Shown: positions 1 to 9,845, counted from the first letter of the stretch. The stretch is 64,000 nt of DNA from Candidatus Cloacimonas sp. (GCA_039680785.1 JBDKSF010000025.1:28463-92462), one strand, 5' to 3'. Notes: generated by a model from the letters alone, not told the origin. Numbers and translations: made by a program.

Positions 1-7
1 AGGATAA

Positions 8-2731
8 ATGAATACGAGTAAACGACTTTACCTTTTCGGAAATGGAAAAGCCGAAGGTAGTGCAGAAATGAAAAATCTTTTAGGTGGAAAAGGTGCCAAC
101 CTTGCAGAAATGAATCTGATTGGGGTTCCTGTTCCTCCCGGATTTACTATCACTACTGAGGTCTGCTCAGAATATAATCAGCTGGGTTCTGCCAAATTAC
201 GAGAAATTTTATTGAGCGATGTTCAGGCGGCTGTTCAGCATATAGAAAACATTATGAAAATGCAATTCGGCTCGGCTGAAAATCCACTTTTGGTTTCAGT
301 TCGCTCCGGTGCCCGGGCTTCAATGCCTGGAATGATGGATACAATCTTAAATCTGGGGTTGAATGACACTACAATTCAGGGCTTAATTCAAAAAACCAAC
401 AACGAAAGATTTGCCTGGGATAGTTATCGTCGGTTTGTGCAAATGTATTCGGATGTGGTTTTAGGCCTAAAACCTGCCAGCAAAGAAGAACATGATCCCT
501 TTGAAGTGATCATAGACAAAGTTAAGAAAGAAAAAGGCATAAATAGCGATCTGGAACTGACTGCAGAAGATCTGAAGCGTTTGGTGGTTCTTTTCAAAGA
601 GGCAGTGCAGGAAAAAACCGGCAAAAAATTCCCCGATGATCCCTGGGAACAGCTTTGGGGTGCAATTTTTGCCGTTTTTGACAGTTGGAATAATGACCGT
701 GCCATATTCTATCGTAAACTGAATAACATACCCGATGAATGGGGAACTGCCGTAACGGTTCAGGCAATGGTTTTTGGTAATATGGGCTTTACCAGTGCCA
801 CAGGTGTCGCTTTTACGCGAGATGCCGCTACGGGTGAAAATATGTTCAATGGCGAATATTTGATCAATGCTCAGGGTGAAGATGTGGTTGCCGGAATTAG
901 AACTCCGCAACAAATCACCAAAATTGGCTCCCAACGCTGGGCAAAACTTGCTGGAATCAGTGAAGAAGAACGCCAAAATAAATATCCTTCTCTGGAAGAA
1001 ACAATGCCAGAGACCTATTTGGAGCTGTTTGAAGTGCAGAGGAAGTTGGAAAATCACTATCGCGATATGCAGGATATGGAATTTACTATTCAGGAAGGAA
1101 AACTCTGGTTGTTGCAAACCCGAAACGGGAAAAGAACCGGAGCTGCGATGGTTAAAATCTCAATGGATATGCTGCGCGAAGCGATGATTGATGAAAAAAC
1201 CGCTCTTAACCGCATAGAACCTGCCAAACTTGATGAACTATTGCATCCAGTTTTTACTAAAGAAGGTTTGGCAAAAGCAAAAGTGATTGCCAATGGTTTA
1301 CCTGCTTCTCCAGGCGCGGCTACCGGACAAATTGTCTTTTTTGCCGATGATGCTGAATCTTGGGCTGCCAATAACAAAAAAGTTATCCTTGTGCGTTTGG
1401 AGACCTCTCCTGAGGATTTACGCGGGATGAATGTGGCTCAGGGTATTCTTACTGCCCGAGGTGGAATGACTTCTCACGCTGCAGTCGTAGCCAGAGGAAT
1501 GGGAAAATGCTGTGTTGCTGGAGCGGGTGCGCTGCAAATTGATTATAAAAATAGAACGATGACGGTGAAAGGCATTGCTTATAAAGAAGGAGATTGGATT
1601 TCTTTAAACGGTTCTACCGGCCAGGTTTTGGAAGGTAAAATTGACACACAAGACCCTGAACTTAGCGGTGATTTTGGCGCTATTATGCAACTTGCCGATA
1701 AATATACCAGAATGAAAGTTCGCACTAATGCTGATACTCCCAAAGATGCTTCCGTAGCCAGAAATTTTGGTGCGCAGGGAATTGGTCTTTGCAGAACGGA
1801 ACATATGTTCTTTGAGGGCGATAGAATTAAAGCAATGCGGGAAATGATTTTAGCGGAAGACGAAGCTGGACGCCGCAAAGCATTGGGAAAACTGTTACCT
1901 ATGCAAAGATCTGATTTTGAAGGTATCTTTACGGCAATGAACGGATTTCCCGTTACTATCCGTCTTTTAGACCCCCCCTTGCATGAATTTGTACCTCAAG
2001 AGGAATCCGCTCAAAAAGAAATTGCGGACGAATTGGGAATGCCTCTCGAAAAAGTTAAGACGCGTGTTACTTCTTTGCATGAAGTTAATCCGATGCTTGG
2101 TCACAGAGGATGCCGCTTAGGGAATACTTATCCTGAAATTACGGAAATGCAAACTCGGGCTATAATTGAAGCGGCGTTAGCAGTAAAAGGCAGAGGAATT
2201 ACGGTTTTACCTGAAATTATGGTGCCCTTAACCAGTACCGCGGCAGAATTTGAAATGCAGGAAAATATTATCCGGGCAACGGCGGAAAAAGTATTTGCCG
2301 AAAAGCAGGATAGAGTGGAATTTTTAGTGGGAACTATGATTGAAATACCGCGTGCCGCTTTAACTGCTGATAAAATTGCGGAGAGAGCAGAGTTTTTCAG
2401 TTTTGGAACCAACGATTTAACTCAGATGACCTTTGGTTTTTCTCGCGATGATGCCGGTGTGTTTTTGCCCATCTACTTGGAAAAGAATTTGTTAAAACAA
2501 GATCCCTTCCAGATTCTGGATAGAGAAGGCGTTGGTCAATTGGTAAAAATGGGAACTGAACGCGGTAGAAAAACCCGTCCTAATTTGAAAGTGGGAATAT
2601 GCGGTGAGCATGGTGGCGAACCCAGTAGTGTGGAATTTTGCCATTTAGTTGGTATGAACTATGTTAGCTGCTCTCCATATAGAGTTCCTATTGCCCGCGT
2701 GGCTGCTGCCAGAGCTGCTTTAAACGATTAA
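8..2731 (+). CDS. ppdK: Pyruvate, phosphate dikinase
   Basis: Cytoplasmic enzyme that interconverts pyruvate + ATP + Pi and PEP + AMP + PPi, usually serving pyrophosphate-linked glycolysis or gluconeogenesis. The 907 residues match the usual family length. An N-terminal ATP-grasp nucleotide-binding region is followed by the swivelling phosphohistidine domain with GGMTSHAAVVARG, catalytic His at about residue 490. The C-terminal PEP/pyruvate TIM barrel ends with GICGEHGGEP, catalytic Cys near residue 865. The start follows an AGGATAA ribosome-binding stretch at the very edge of the window, so the promoter is outside. It is monocistronic, ending at a strong terminator at 2751-2783. Identity is secure; which direction dominates in the cell cannot be read from sequence. 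Confidence 0.97.
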   Translation: MNTSKRLYLFGNGKAEGSAEMKNLLGGKGANLAEMNLIGVPVPPGFTITTEVCSEYNQLGSAKLREILLSDVQAAVQHIENIMKMQFGSAENPLLVSVRSGARASMPGMMDTILNLGLNDTTIQGLIQKTNNERFAWDSYRRFVQMYSDVVLGLKPASKEEHDPFEVIIDKVKKEKGINSDLELTAEDLKRLVVLFKEAVQEKTGKKFPDDPWEQLWGAIFAVFDSWNNDRAIFYRKLNNIPDEWGTAVTVQAMVFGNMGFTSATGVAFTRDAATGENMFNGEYLINAQGEDVVAGIRTPQQITKIGSQRWAKLAGISEEERQNKYPSLEETMPETYLELFEVQRKLENHYRDMQDMEFTIQEGKLWLLQTRNGKRTGAAMVKISMDMLREAMIDEKTALNRIEPAKLDELLHPVFTKEGLAKAKVIANGLPASPGAATGQIVFFADDAESWAANNKKVILVRLETSPEDLRGMNVAQGILTARGGMTSHAAVVARGMGKCCVAGAGALQIDYKNRTMTVKGIAYKEGDWISLNGSTGQVLEGKIDTQDPELSGDFGAIMQLADKYTRMKVRTNADTPKDASVARNFGAQGIGLCRTEHMFFEGDRIKAMREMILAEDEAGRRKALGKLLPMQRSDFEGIFTAMNGFPVTIRLLDPPLHEFVPQEESAQKEIADELGMPLEKVKTRVTSLHEVNPMLGHRGCRLGNTYPEITEMQTRAIIEAALAVKGRGITVLPEIMVPLTSTAAEFEMQENIIRATAEKVFAEKQDRVEFLVGTMIEIPRAALTADKIAERAEFFSFGTNDLTQMTFGFSRDDAGVFLPIYLEKNLLKQDPFQILDREGVGQLVKMGTERGRKTRPNLKVGICGEHGGEPSSVEFCHLVGMNYVSCSPYRVPIARVAAARAALND

Positions 2732-2750
2732 AAGATAAATAAGTTAATAT

Positions 2751-2783
2751 AGCCGGAAGATGCCATTCTTCCGGCTTTTTTGT
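2751..2783 (+). terminator. Rho-independent terminator of ppdK
   Basis: A perfect 10-bp stem (AGCCGGAAGA / TCTTCCGGCT) with a 6-nt loop is followed by a run of T. It lies 20 bp after the ppdK stop codon. Confidence 0.93.
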
Positions 2784-2815
2784 TTGTGCGATATTTTTAA
2801 GCACACAAGCAAAAT

Positions 2816-2995
2816 AATTACATAGACAGTTGCCTAAATAAAGGAGGGTTGACCTCCTGGTCAACCCACAACAAATAAACTATCAGGTAATCCCAAAATA
2901 AAGCGGAAACAGTAAAACTCGGTTGTCAGGTGAACGACGAGGACATCGTTCTTTCTTGAATACTCTCTCACAGATTTATTTTCAATGGCTTCTTA
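2816..2995. repeat. 180-bp dispersed intergenic repeat, copy 1
   Basis: Matches 34665-34844 over 180 bp without indels; I count about eight mismatches by eye. The left part holds a perfect 9-bp hairpin, GGGTTGACC (2846-2854) / GGTCAACCC (2859-2867). This overlaps an alternative hairpin AGGAGG (2842-2847) / CCTCCT (2853-2858), so the two are mutually exclusive. A further inverted repeat GAACGA / TCGTTC lies near 2932-2951. No reading frame is evident. It sits between the ppdK and pilC terminators. Confidence 0.9.
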
Positions 2996-3025
2996 CAGTG
3001 GGGGCAGAATGCTTTTTGGCAGAGA

Positions 3026-3055
3026 TAAAAAAAAGGAGGAATTAAATCCTCCTTT
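3026..3055 (-). terminator. Rho-independent terminator of the type IV pilus operon
   Basis: Read on the minus strand, AAAGGAGGA and TCCTCCTTT form a perfect 9-bp stem with a 6-nt loop followed by a T run (A run at 3027-3034 on the plus strand). It lies 25 bp after the stop of pilC, the last gene of the operon. Confidence 0.9.
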
Positions 3056-3079
3056 AATATTTGCAGTATTATGCTTTTC

Positions 3080-4333
3080 TTATCTTAGGCCTTGGGACAT
3101 TGCTTCTCCCAGATCAAAGATAGGAAGATAGATTACGACGATTATGCTACCAACAATCACAGCCATAAAGATAATTAACAATGGTTCTATGAGTGAGGTT
3201 AAACGGTCAATAACCGAATCTACCAGTTTCTCATAAAATTCCGCTGCTTTGGATAACAATTTATCCATATCTCCTGTTTCTTCACCAGTAGAAATCATTT
3301 GCAGCAAAGTGGGAGGAAACATCCCAGTTCTTCTGAAAGCATTGGCAACTCCGTAGCCCTCTTTAACCAAAACTCTTGCTCTGCGGACGGCACCTTCTAT
3401 AACTGCATTCTGGACAACATTTTCCGTCAATTCCATAGTATCCATTATGGGAACTCCTGCTGCCATTAAGATACTGAAAGTGCGGGAGAACTTACTCATA
3501 ATAGAATTGGTTAAAACTTTACCAATCACTGGAATTTTCAGCTTAATACTATCAAAAACATATCTTCCTCTGTCCGTTAAATTAACCAGGAAAAAGACGA
3601 ATACAATAAGAATTATAAGCAATATCGTTACGAAGAGATTATCGGTGATAAAATTACTGATATTGATAGCTATCGTAGTTGGGGCAGGAAGATTGGCATG
3701 GAAATTTGCATACACATCCGCAAACATTGGAATAATGTAATAAAACATACCCCACACGACAAATGCTAAAAATACAACTATGAAACAGGGATATGCTAAT
3801 GCACTATATACCTTACGCCGAGTATCTTCCATTTTTTCCAGGTAATCAGCCAATTCATCTAAAACAGTGTGCAATGTTCCTGAAACTTCACCCGCAGTCA
3901 CTAAAGCCACATAAAGAGGGTTAAACACACCGGGATGCTGTTGCATTGCTTCCGAAAGAGAATATCCTTTGCGGATATCATCCGATAGTTTTCGCAAGAC
4001 CTTGGCGAATTTTTTGCTTTTTTCTTCCTTTTCCAGGTCTGAAATTGCTTTTTCGATAGTAAGACCCGCAGAAAACATAGTGGAAAGCTGACGCGTAAAG
4101 AAAACAAGGGTCTTTAAGCTGACACCCGTTCTCCATTTATAAAAAGCGAGCATAACTTTGTCAAAAAGAGATAGTTTGCCCTTAAAAGCACCTTCTGCAG
4201 CTGCTTTTACACTGATGATTGTGCTGCCTTCTTTAGCCAGCTTGTCAACTGCCATATCAAGGGTTTCGGCTTTAATCATACCCTCAACTCTGGCTCCTTT
4301 GGCATCCTTAATAATGTAAGCGAAATTTGGCAT
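3080..4333 (-). CDS. pilC: Type IV pilus inner-membrane platform protein PilC/GspF
   Basis: GspF-family polytopic protein that couples the cytoplasmic assembly and retraction ATPases to pilin polymerisation. The 417 residues have the usual size, with the duplicated GspF architecture: an N-terminal cytoplasmic region, a first GspF domain (about residues 75-200), membrane segments near 175-205 and 225-250, a second GspF domain, and a C-terminal membrane helix ending near LPIFDLGEAM. The conserved FTRQLSTMFSAGL stretch opens the first domain. It is the last gene of the pil operon, 20 bp after pilB, and is followed by a terminator. Family certain; assignment as the pilus rather than a type II secretion version follows from the pilMNOPQ neighbours. 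Confidence 0.95.
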   Translation of the reverse strand: MPNFAYIIKDAKGARVEGMIKAETLDMAVDKLAKEGSTIISVKAAAEGAFKGKLSLFDKVMLAFYKWRTGVSLKTLVFFTRQLSTMFSAGLTIEKAISDLEKEEKSKKFAKVLRKLSDDIRKGYSLSEAMQQHPGVFNPLYVALVTAGEVSGTLHTVLDELADYLEKMEDTRRKVYSALAYPCFIVVFLAFVVWGMFYYIIPMFADVYANFHANLPAPTTIAINISNFITDNLFVTILLIILIVFVFFLVNLTDRGRYVFDSIKLKIPVIGKVLTNSIMSKFSRTFSILMAAGVPIMDTMELTENVVQNAVIEGAVRRARVLVKEGYGVANAFRRTGMFPPTLLQMISTGEETGDMDKLLSKAAEFYEKLVDSVIDRLTSLIEPLLIIFMAVIVGSIIVVIYLPIFDLGEAMSQGLR

Positions 4334-4353
4334 TGCGATTTACCTTCCTAAAA

Positions 4354-6063
4354 TTATTCAACTACGGTCATTTTGATGACTTCACGGATAGTAGTTATCC
4401 CTTTCTTCATTTTGTTGATAGCTGCATCATGCAAAGTGCGCATCCCGTTTCTTAAAGCTGCTTCTCTGATTAAATCTTGATTGCCGCCTTCATAGATAAT
4501 CTTGCGGACTTCCGGATTTATCGTAAGTAGCTCAAATATTCCTTCTCTGCCAGAAAAGCCGGTATTATCACAATGGACACAACCCGCGCCAATCTTGAAA
4601 TTGATTTTAGAAGCTTCTTCAGGGGTTAAGCCAGCATCCTTGATTTCTTGTTCAGAAGGAGTATAATCCTTGATGCAGTGTTTGCATATTTTGCGCACTA
4701 AACGCTGAGCCATCACTAATGATAATGAAGAACCAACCAGATAGGGTTTGATGCCGATATCTATCAAACGCGTAATAGTAGCCGGTGCATCATTGGCATG
4801 CAGTGTGGTAAAAACCAAATGACCGGTTAGAGAAAATTTGATGGCTATATCTGCCGTTTCTTCATCACGAATTTCTCCGATGAGGACAATATCGGGGTCT
4901 TGACGCAAGACCGAACGCAAAGCAGAACCGAAAGTTAGCCCTATTTGTTCTTTTGTTTCAATTTGGGTAACACCTTCCAAACGATATTCAACCGGGTCTT
5001 CCACCGTTATGATATTGGATTCTATATCTTGAATCTCTTTTAAGGAAGCGTGCAAAGTAGTGGATTTTCCGCTTCCGGTTGGTCCAGAAACAATAATTAT
5101 TCCATAAGGTCTGCGAATGACCTTTTTGAAAATAACCATATCTTCGGCTTCAAAACCCAAAGTAGTTAGTTTGAACCCGAATTCGCCTTTATCCAAAAGA
5201 CGCATCACAACTTTTTCACCCAAGACCGTAGGCGTAATTGAAACACGCACATCCACGCTTTTTAGCGTTGTCTTTAAAGCAATGTGACCATCCTGAGGTA
5301 ATCTGCGTTCTGCTATGTTTAATTTACTCATCACTTTTACGAGGGATATTAAACTGGCATGCATACCAATGGGTGGAGTCATAACTTCTCGTAAAGCACC
5401 ATCTACTCTGAAACGAATGCGTGATACTTTTAATAACGGTTCAATATGAATGTCGGTAGCTCCTGCTTTAATTGCTTCGTTGATAATAAGATTGATCAGT
5501 TTTACTACCGGCGCATCTACATCTTCTGTAGCTGCCGCGATTGTAATTTCGTTCTCCTCATCATCAACGGCTACAAATTCAAAACCGCCTACTGCATCTT
5601 CCACTTGAGAAGTTGTGCGAATACTTTTATAATATTTCTCTATGGCATCGTGCAAACTTGATTCACTGATGAGAATTGGCTTAACTCGTTTACCTAAAAG
5701 CTTTTGTAAACTATCCAGAACATTCAAATTTTCCGGATCAGCCATTGCAACAACGATACCATCGCCTTCTTCACGTAAAGCTATTACTCTATTTTCGGTT
5801 GCATATAGCTCCGGAATTAAACTTACAATTTCTATATCAAGGTCCATCAGCTCCTTATCTTGTGCAATCTCGTATCCCAGTTGCTGATGTAAGGCAGTAA
5901 GTAGTTCATTTTCGGTTATATACCCAAGCTTGATTAGGGTCTCACCAATTTTCAAACCGAAATTACTTTGCTTTACCAATGCCTCTTTTACTTGATCTTC
6001 TGTTAAATATGCCTCGTGAACAAGGATTTCTCCCAGACGGGCAAATTGGGGATTATAAACCAT
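4354..6063 (-). CDS. pilB: Type IV pilus assembly ATPase PilB/GspE
   Basis: Hexameric cytoplasmic ATPase that powers pilus extension. The 569 residues contain an N-terminal MshEN/GspE N-domain (about 5-150). The ATPase core has Walker A GPTGSGKST at 327-335, the Asp box TVEDPVEY, Walker B in DIVLIGEIRDEE and the His box TTLHANDA. A tetracysteine zinc motif (CKHC...CVHC) near residues 460-500 is typical of PilB/GspE and absent from PilT. It lies downstream of an 88-bp gap holding a strong hairpin (6104-6128), and 20 bp upstream of pilC. Confidence 0.96.
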   Translation of the reverse strand: MVYNPQFARLGEILVHEAYLTEDQVKEALVKQSNFGLKIGETLIKLGYITENELLTALHQQLGYEIAQDKELMDLDIEIVSLIPELYATENRVIALREEGDGIVVAMADPENLNVLDSLQKLLGKRVKPILISESSLHDAIEKYYKSIRTTSQVEDAVGGFEFVAVDDEENEITIAAATEDVDAPVVKLINLIINEAIKAGATDIHIEPLLKVSRIRFRVDGALREVMTPPIGMHASLISLVKVMSKLNIAERRLPQDGHIALKTTLKSVDVRVSITPTVLGEKVVMRLLDKGEFGFKLTTLGFEAEDMVIFKKVIRRPYGIIIVSGPTGSGKSTTLHASLKEIQDIESNIITVEDPVEYRLEGVTQIETKEQIGLTFGSALRSVLRQDPDIVLIGEIRDEETADIAIKFSLTGHLVFTTLHANDAPATITRLIDIGIKPYLVGSSLSLVMAQRLVRKICKHCIKDYTPSEQEIKDAGLTPEEASKINFKIGAGCVHCDNTGFSGREGIFELLTINPEVRKIIYEGGNQDLIREAALRNGMRTLHDAAINKMKKGITTIREVIKMTVVE

Positions 6064-6103
6064 TACTTTATCCTTCTTTGACTATAAAACATATTTTTTA
6101 ATC

Positions 6104-6128
6104 AGCGGGTTGGAAAATCCAACCCGCT
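6104..6128. other. Intercistronic hairpin without U-tract
   Basis: Perfect 11-bp inverted repeat AGCGGGTTGGA / TCCAACCCGCT with an AAA loop, between the Ig-like lipoprotein gene and pilB. The minus-strand transcript has A-rich rather than U-rich sequence after the stem, so it is not a standard terminator. An mRNA processing or stability element is more likely (inference). Confidence 0.75.
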
Positions 6129-6151
6129 AACCAGATTTCATTATTATATTT

Positions 6152-8404
6152 TTACCAAGGCGCTTGTCCAGGGTAGAGTATCAAAGTAACAGATACTTCC
6201 CTGTTCAGTAATGCCTCCAGTAATGTTCCTCTGATTCCTTTAGGGGTAGGAACGGGAACACCCTGAGCCGGAGGATTGCATTCATCTGCTTTATAGGCAA
6301 CTCTACCCAGTGCACATCCATCATCATTAGTTAGTAGTAACCACCATTCGTTAACCGGTAAACTGGGATCATATAACCCATTTGGATTTTGAATACAATG
6401 TCCTCCATCAGTTGGCAGGAGCATAACCTTAGCATTATGAACAGGGCTACCCTGTCCATCCGTAACATAGAAATATACATTGGTATATTCGTAGCTCGTC
6501 TGTCCAGCATCGAACATCAAAACGCGCGGTTGGGCTTCTATCATAGCTTCCGGTGCGTTTAACGGAAGGATACAATCTGTATCTCCAAAAACAGCATTAC
6601 CATCGGGATCTTCTCCACAATTGGCTCTGATGGTTATAATATCATAAGTCATAGTTCCAGGGTAAGTTATGTAAGTATATGCTACACCTTCTGTGGAATC
6701 ACCATCGGCATTAACATTGCCTACATAGGACTGTGCTATAATTTGACACCCAGGATTATTTACAATGGAGAACCAGACGGAAGTTCTATAATCAACGGGG
6801 TTATTATATCTATCTTTCACGATGGCTCCGCATTGAACACGCCATAAACCACCCCCGTAATCATCTCCGGAATCAAATCCGCTGACGAAGGAAATAATTC
6901 CCCCCAAAACTGGTGGACCTGCGTGAATGACAATATTTGATTTTAGAGAATAGATATACCGATTATGATCGCTGCTTACCCAAGAAGCTCGAATTGTAAC
7001 AATACCGGAATCTATTCCGCTATTTATGGAGACCTGTGCTTCGCCTCCATTGGAAATAACCTCCACGGAATCCTGTTGCGGATACCCATTAAGATTGGCA
7101 CCTTCGGGAGCATTTGTATTGGATATCCTGAAATAGACCTTCTGGGGGACATCAATCAAATTACCATTAATATCCCTTAATTTCACCCTTAATATGGCTG
7201 ATTGTAAACCGCCTGTATTGGCAACATTCAGATTTATTTGCTCCGTTTGAGTAAAATCCAAGGAATATAATTCACTGGAAGTAATCATAAAGATCGTAAT
7301 TACCTGTAAAGTATCACTATTAGCGGTTGCTTTAATTGTAGCGGCACCTGCTGATAAGCCAGGTGTAAATCTTACTGAAGCAACACCATCTGTTTGTGTA
7401 TTCTGAGTCACTGTTTGAGTTGTATTCAAGAATGAACCTAAATCAGTAGAGAATTTGACCGGCTGAGAAGCACAAGCATTACTGTAAATATCAGTTAAAG
7501 TAGCTCGTGCAAAAATCCAATTAGGACTATTAACCGAACTTGTATCTGCGTGAATAAGTTCATTATTAACTTGAACATATGTTTTCAAATCAATATTTGC
7601 CGGTCGTCCGGGTCTAATTTCAACCTCTTTGGACTCAGATACACCTCCTATAGTTGCCGATATAACAGCGTTTTCTGAATCCGAAGCAGTTGTGGCATCT
7701 GTCCAAGAGTTATATCGTATTGATGCTCGCCCATTTACAGTAGCAACAACTACGCTCGCTCCTATTTCATTATCTTGGCTATCTACAAAACGACCCTTAG
7801 TGCAGGCGAAAGTAACCATTGTATTGTCTGGAACCTGATCACCTTCCTCATTGACGGGGAAAGCCATTACATTAATGGATTGCATTACTATCATAGGGAA
7901 GGGTTGAACTAAGCTGGGAAGGCGTAAATTTACCGTTTCTATAGGGGGAATGGGTCTGATTTCTATATTGATGGAAGTGGAATCCTGCCAGATTAGTGAA
8001 TCTCCCTCTGTATTGTAGTTTCGGACAATTGCTGAAATGGTTGCCATCCCTACATCCAGATCATCATAAAAAGTAGTTTTGGCGACACCGCTGCTATCTG
8101 TAGCTACATCGGTTAAAACCCTACCCAGATTGGTCTTGAATTTAATCATCTGGTTAGAAACGCCGAAACCTTCTCCATCTTTCACTTCTACGGAGATAAT
8201 AGAATAGGTAATATTATTATCGGCATAGATAACTGTAGGATTGGCAGTAACTCTGGTTATATGTCTTTCCTCAGAAGGAGAGGGAGGAATTACTTCCGGT
8301 GCTAAAACTGGAGGTGGATTCCTTTTATCGCAGCTGGCGCTGAAACCGATTAAAATGATCATTAGTAAGGTGAGAATAGACATTAGAGAGCTATTATTCT
8401 TCAT
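6152..8404 (-). CDS. Large Ig-like (Big_1-type) lipoprotein in the pilus operon
   Basis: A 750-residue secreted protein. Its N-terminus has a hydrophobic signal ending in the lipobox-like GFSASC, Cys25 being the predicted lipidation site. The rest is beta-rich with several bacterial Ig-like segments of the Big_1/invasin kind, recognisable by recurring patterns such as VSNQMIKFKTNLGR and ASQPVKFSTDLGSF followed by G(V/T)A-x-TT stretches. The start overlaps the pilQ stop as ATGA, so it is co-translated with the secretin gene. An outer-membrane or surface protein that accompanies the pilus secretin, as pilotin, scaffold or adhesin, is plausible. Function is inferred from position only. Confidence 0.75.
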   Translation of the reverse strand: MKNNSSLMSILTLLMIILIGFSASCDKRNPPPVLAPEVIPPSPSEERHITRVTANPTVIYADNNITYSIISVEVKDGEGFGVSNQMIKFKTNLGRVLTDVATDSSGVAKTTFYDDLDVGMATISAIVRNYNTEGDSLIWQDSTSINIEIRPIPPIETVNLRLPSLVQPFPMIVMQSINVMAFPVNEEGDQVPDNTMVTFACTKGRFVDSQDNEIGASVVVATVNGRASIRYNSWTDATTASDSENAVISATIGGVSESKEVEIRPGRPANIDLKTYVQVNNELIHADTSSVNSPNWIFARATLTDIYSNACASQPVKFSTDLGSFLNTTQTVTQNTQTDGVASVRFTPGLSAGAATIKATANSDTLQVITIFMITSSELYSLDFTQTEQINLNVANTGGLQSAILRVKLRDINGNLIDVPQKVYFRISNTNAPEGANLNGYPQQDSVEVISNGGEAQVSINSGIDSGIVTIRASWVSSDHNRYIYSLKSNIVIHAGPPVLGGIISFVSGFDSGDDYGGGLWRVQCGAIVKDRYNNPVDYRTSVWFSIVNNPGCQIIAQSYVGNVNADGDSTEGVAYTYITYPGTMTYDIITIRANCGEDPDGNAVFGDTDCILPLNAPEAMIEAQPRVLMFDAGQTSYEYTNVYFYVTDGQGSPVHNAKVMLLPTDGGHCIQNPNGLYDPSLPVNEWWLLLTNDDGCALGRVAYKADECNPPAQGVPVPTPKGIRGTLLEALLNREVSVTLILYPGQAPW

Positions 8405-9819
8405 TCTTGTTTCTCCTCTTCTTGTGCTTCGTCTTCGTACTGAATTAAAGTACGAGTTAACCTTTTGTCCACTTTAGGGGTTGGACTGATTTCTTGCATA
8501 GAGACAAGTCGGGGGGTAATTTCTATAATCAAGTCAGTATTTTCCACTGTTTCATAGCGATGCTGGAATACTTTTCCAATAAGAGGCAGATCACCTAAAA
8601 GCGGTAACTTGTTGATTTTCTGAGAGATGTTGGAATTTAACAATCCACCCACAATGATCTTATGTTCATTTGGTACCGTAACTGTGGAAGATACTCTGCG
8701 AACCTTAGTCCGAGGGACATATCCACCTACAAGCTCTGTAACTGAACTTACTTCCGGATTGATGTTCATAGTGATGTTACCATCTTTATTAACTTTGGGA
8801 GTAACATTCAGGATGATACCTGTTTCCGAACGTTCTACCTGAAGTTGATTTTCGTTATCGGTAACTACAAAAGGAACAACTTCTCCAATATGCATAGTTG
8901 CCTGTTCACCGCTTAATGCTGTTACTCTCGTATCAGTAAGTAATTGAGCGGCATTATTTTCCAGCAGCCAATCAATAGTTACATCAAAAGCAGTCAACTG
9001 GCGGCTGAAATGTCCGATATCATCTAAACCATTAATTCTTTGGAAGTATTGTTCATCGGGAACAACTCCAAAATCCGTTGGATTACCATGAGGTAAATAA
9101 CCAGTTTCATCAGAGTAGTTATAAGGTAAGCCAGTTCCGTACTGATTTACGGGGTCCTCGGCTAAAATAGTGGTTAAATGATCTAATTTACTCCAGTCAA
9201 CCCCTATTTGTTGAGCTTCATTGAGATGAACTTCAATTAAGCGGACTCTGATTTCTACTTGCTGTTGTTGTGTGTCTATTGATTTTACAAGCTGTTCTAC
9301 TTCTTTAAAAGTATCAGAATTACCGTAAACCATTATGGCATTCTGCCCTTCTAAAGGCGTAATCTTTCCGGTTGTATTCTGTAAGGCATCACTAACTTTC
9401 TTGGCGTCCAGATTGTTTAAATAGATTATATCACTCCGTTCACCAATTTCTTCCATAATGTTTTGTTTTTGTCCCACTAAAAAAGTATTGGAACCAACAA
9501 CACGATAGGAAAGGCCTGCAGAACTTGCAACCAAAGCGACAGCCGTTTCGATAGGAACTTCTTTGATGTTAATGGTAACTCTTTTTTCATCCTTCTCTGC
9601 CGTTCCTGTTTGTTCAATTGCCAGAACAATATTAGTTTTGCTCAGGTTGGAGAGTGCCTTGAATACCGAAGAAAGAGTTGCATCATCAGCGTTAAAAGTC
9701 ACTTTTGTATCCAATATGGGGTCTCTCTTGATCTGTGCGCTTAAAACAGATACACAGGCAAGAAAAGCAATCATAAGGATAATTACATATTGACTTTTGA
9801 AATGTTTAATGTGTTTCAT
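8401..9819 (-). CDS. pilQ: Type IV pilus secretin PilQ
   Basis: Outer-membrane secretin forming the channel for the pilus. A signal peptide precedes an STN-like domain (about 35-115), an N1/secretin_N domain (about 120-190, YLNNLDAKKVSDALQ), and the C-terminal secretin domain with VPNEHKIIVGGLL and LPLLGDLPLIGKVFQ. It has about 472 residues, short for PilQ, with no AMIN repeats. The start at 9819 (ATG) is preferred because GGGAGT lies six bases upstream. An in-frame TTG at 9852 would overlap the previous gene. It is the last gene of the pilMNOPQ block. Confidence 0.95.
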   Translation of the reverse strand: MKHIKHFKSQYVIILMIAFLACVSVLSAQIKRDPILDTKVTFNADDATLSSVFKALSNLSKTNIVLAIEQTGTAEKDEKRVTINIKEVPIETAVALVASSAGLSYRVVGSNTFLVGQKQNIMEEIGERSDIIYLNNLDAKKVSDALQNTTGKITPLEGQNAIMVYGNSDTFKEVEQLVKSIDTQQQQVEIRVRLIEVHLNEAQQIGVDWSKLDHLTTILAEDPVNQYGTGLPYNYSDETGYLPHGNPTDFGVVPDEQYFQRINGLDDIGHFSRQLTAFDVTIDWLLENNAAQLLTDTRVTALSGEQATMHIGEVVPFVVTDNENQLQVERSETGIILNVTPKVNKDGNITMNINPEVSSVTELVGGYVPRTKVRRVSSTVTVPNEHKIIVGGLLNSNISQKINKLPLLGDLPLIGKVFQHRYETVENTDLIIEITPRLVSMQEISPTPKVDKRLTRTLIQYEDEAQEEEKQE

Positions 9820-9845
9820 ATTTACTCCCAGTATCATTATATATA

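Noticed and set aside
467..1117. 216-residue antisense ORF inside ppdK
   Set aside because: Shadow of the well-supported ppdK gene.
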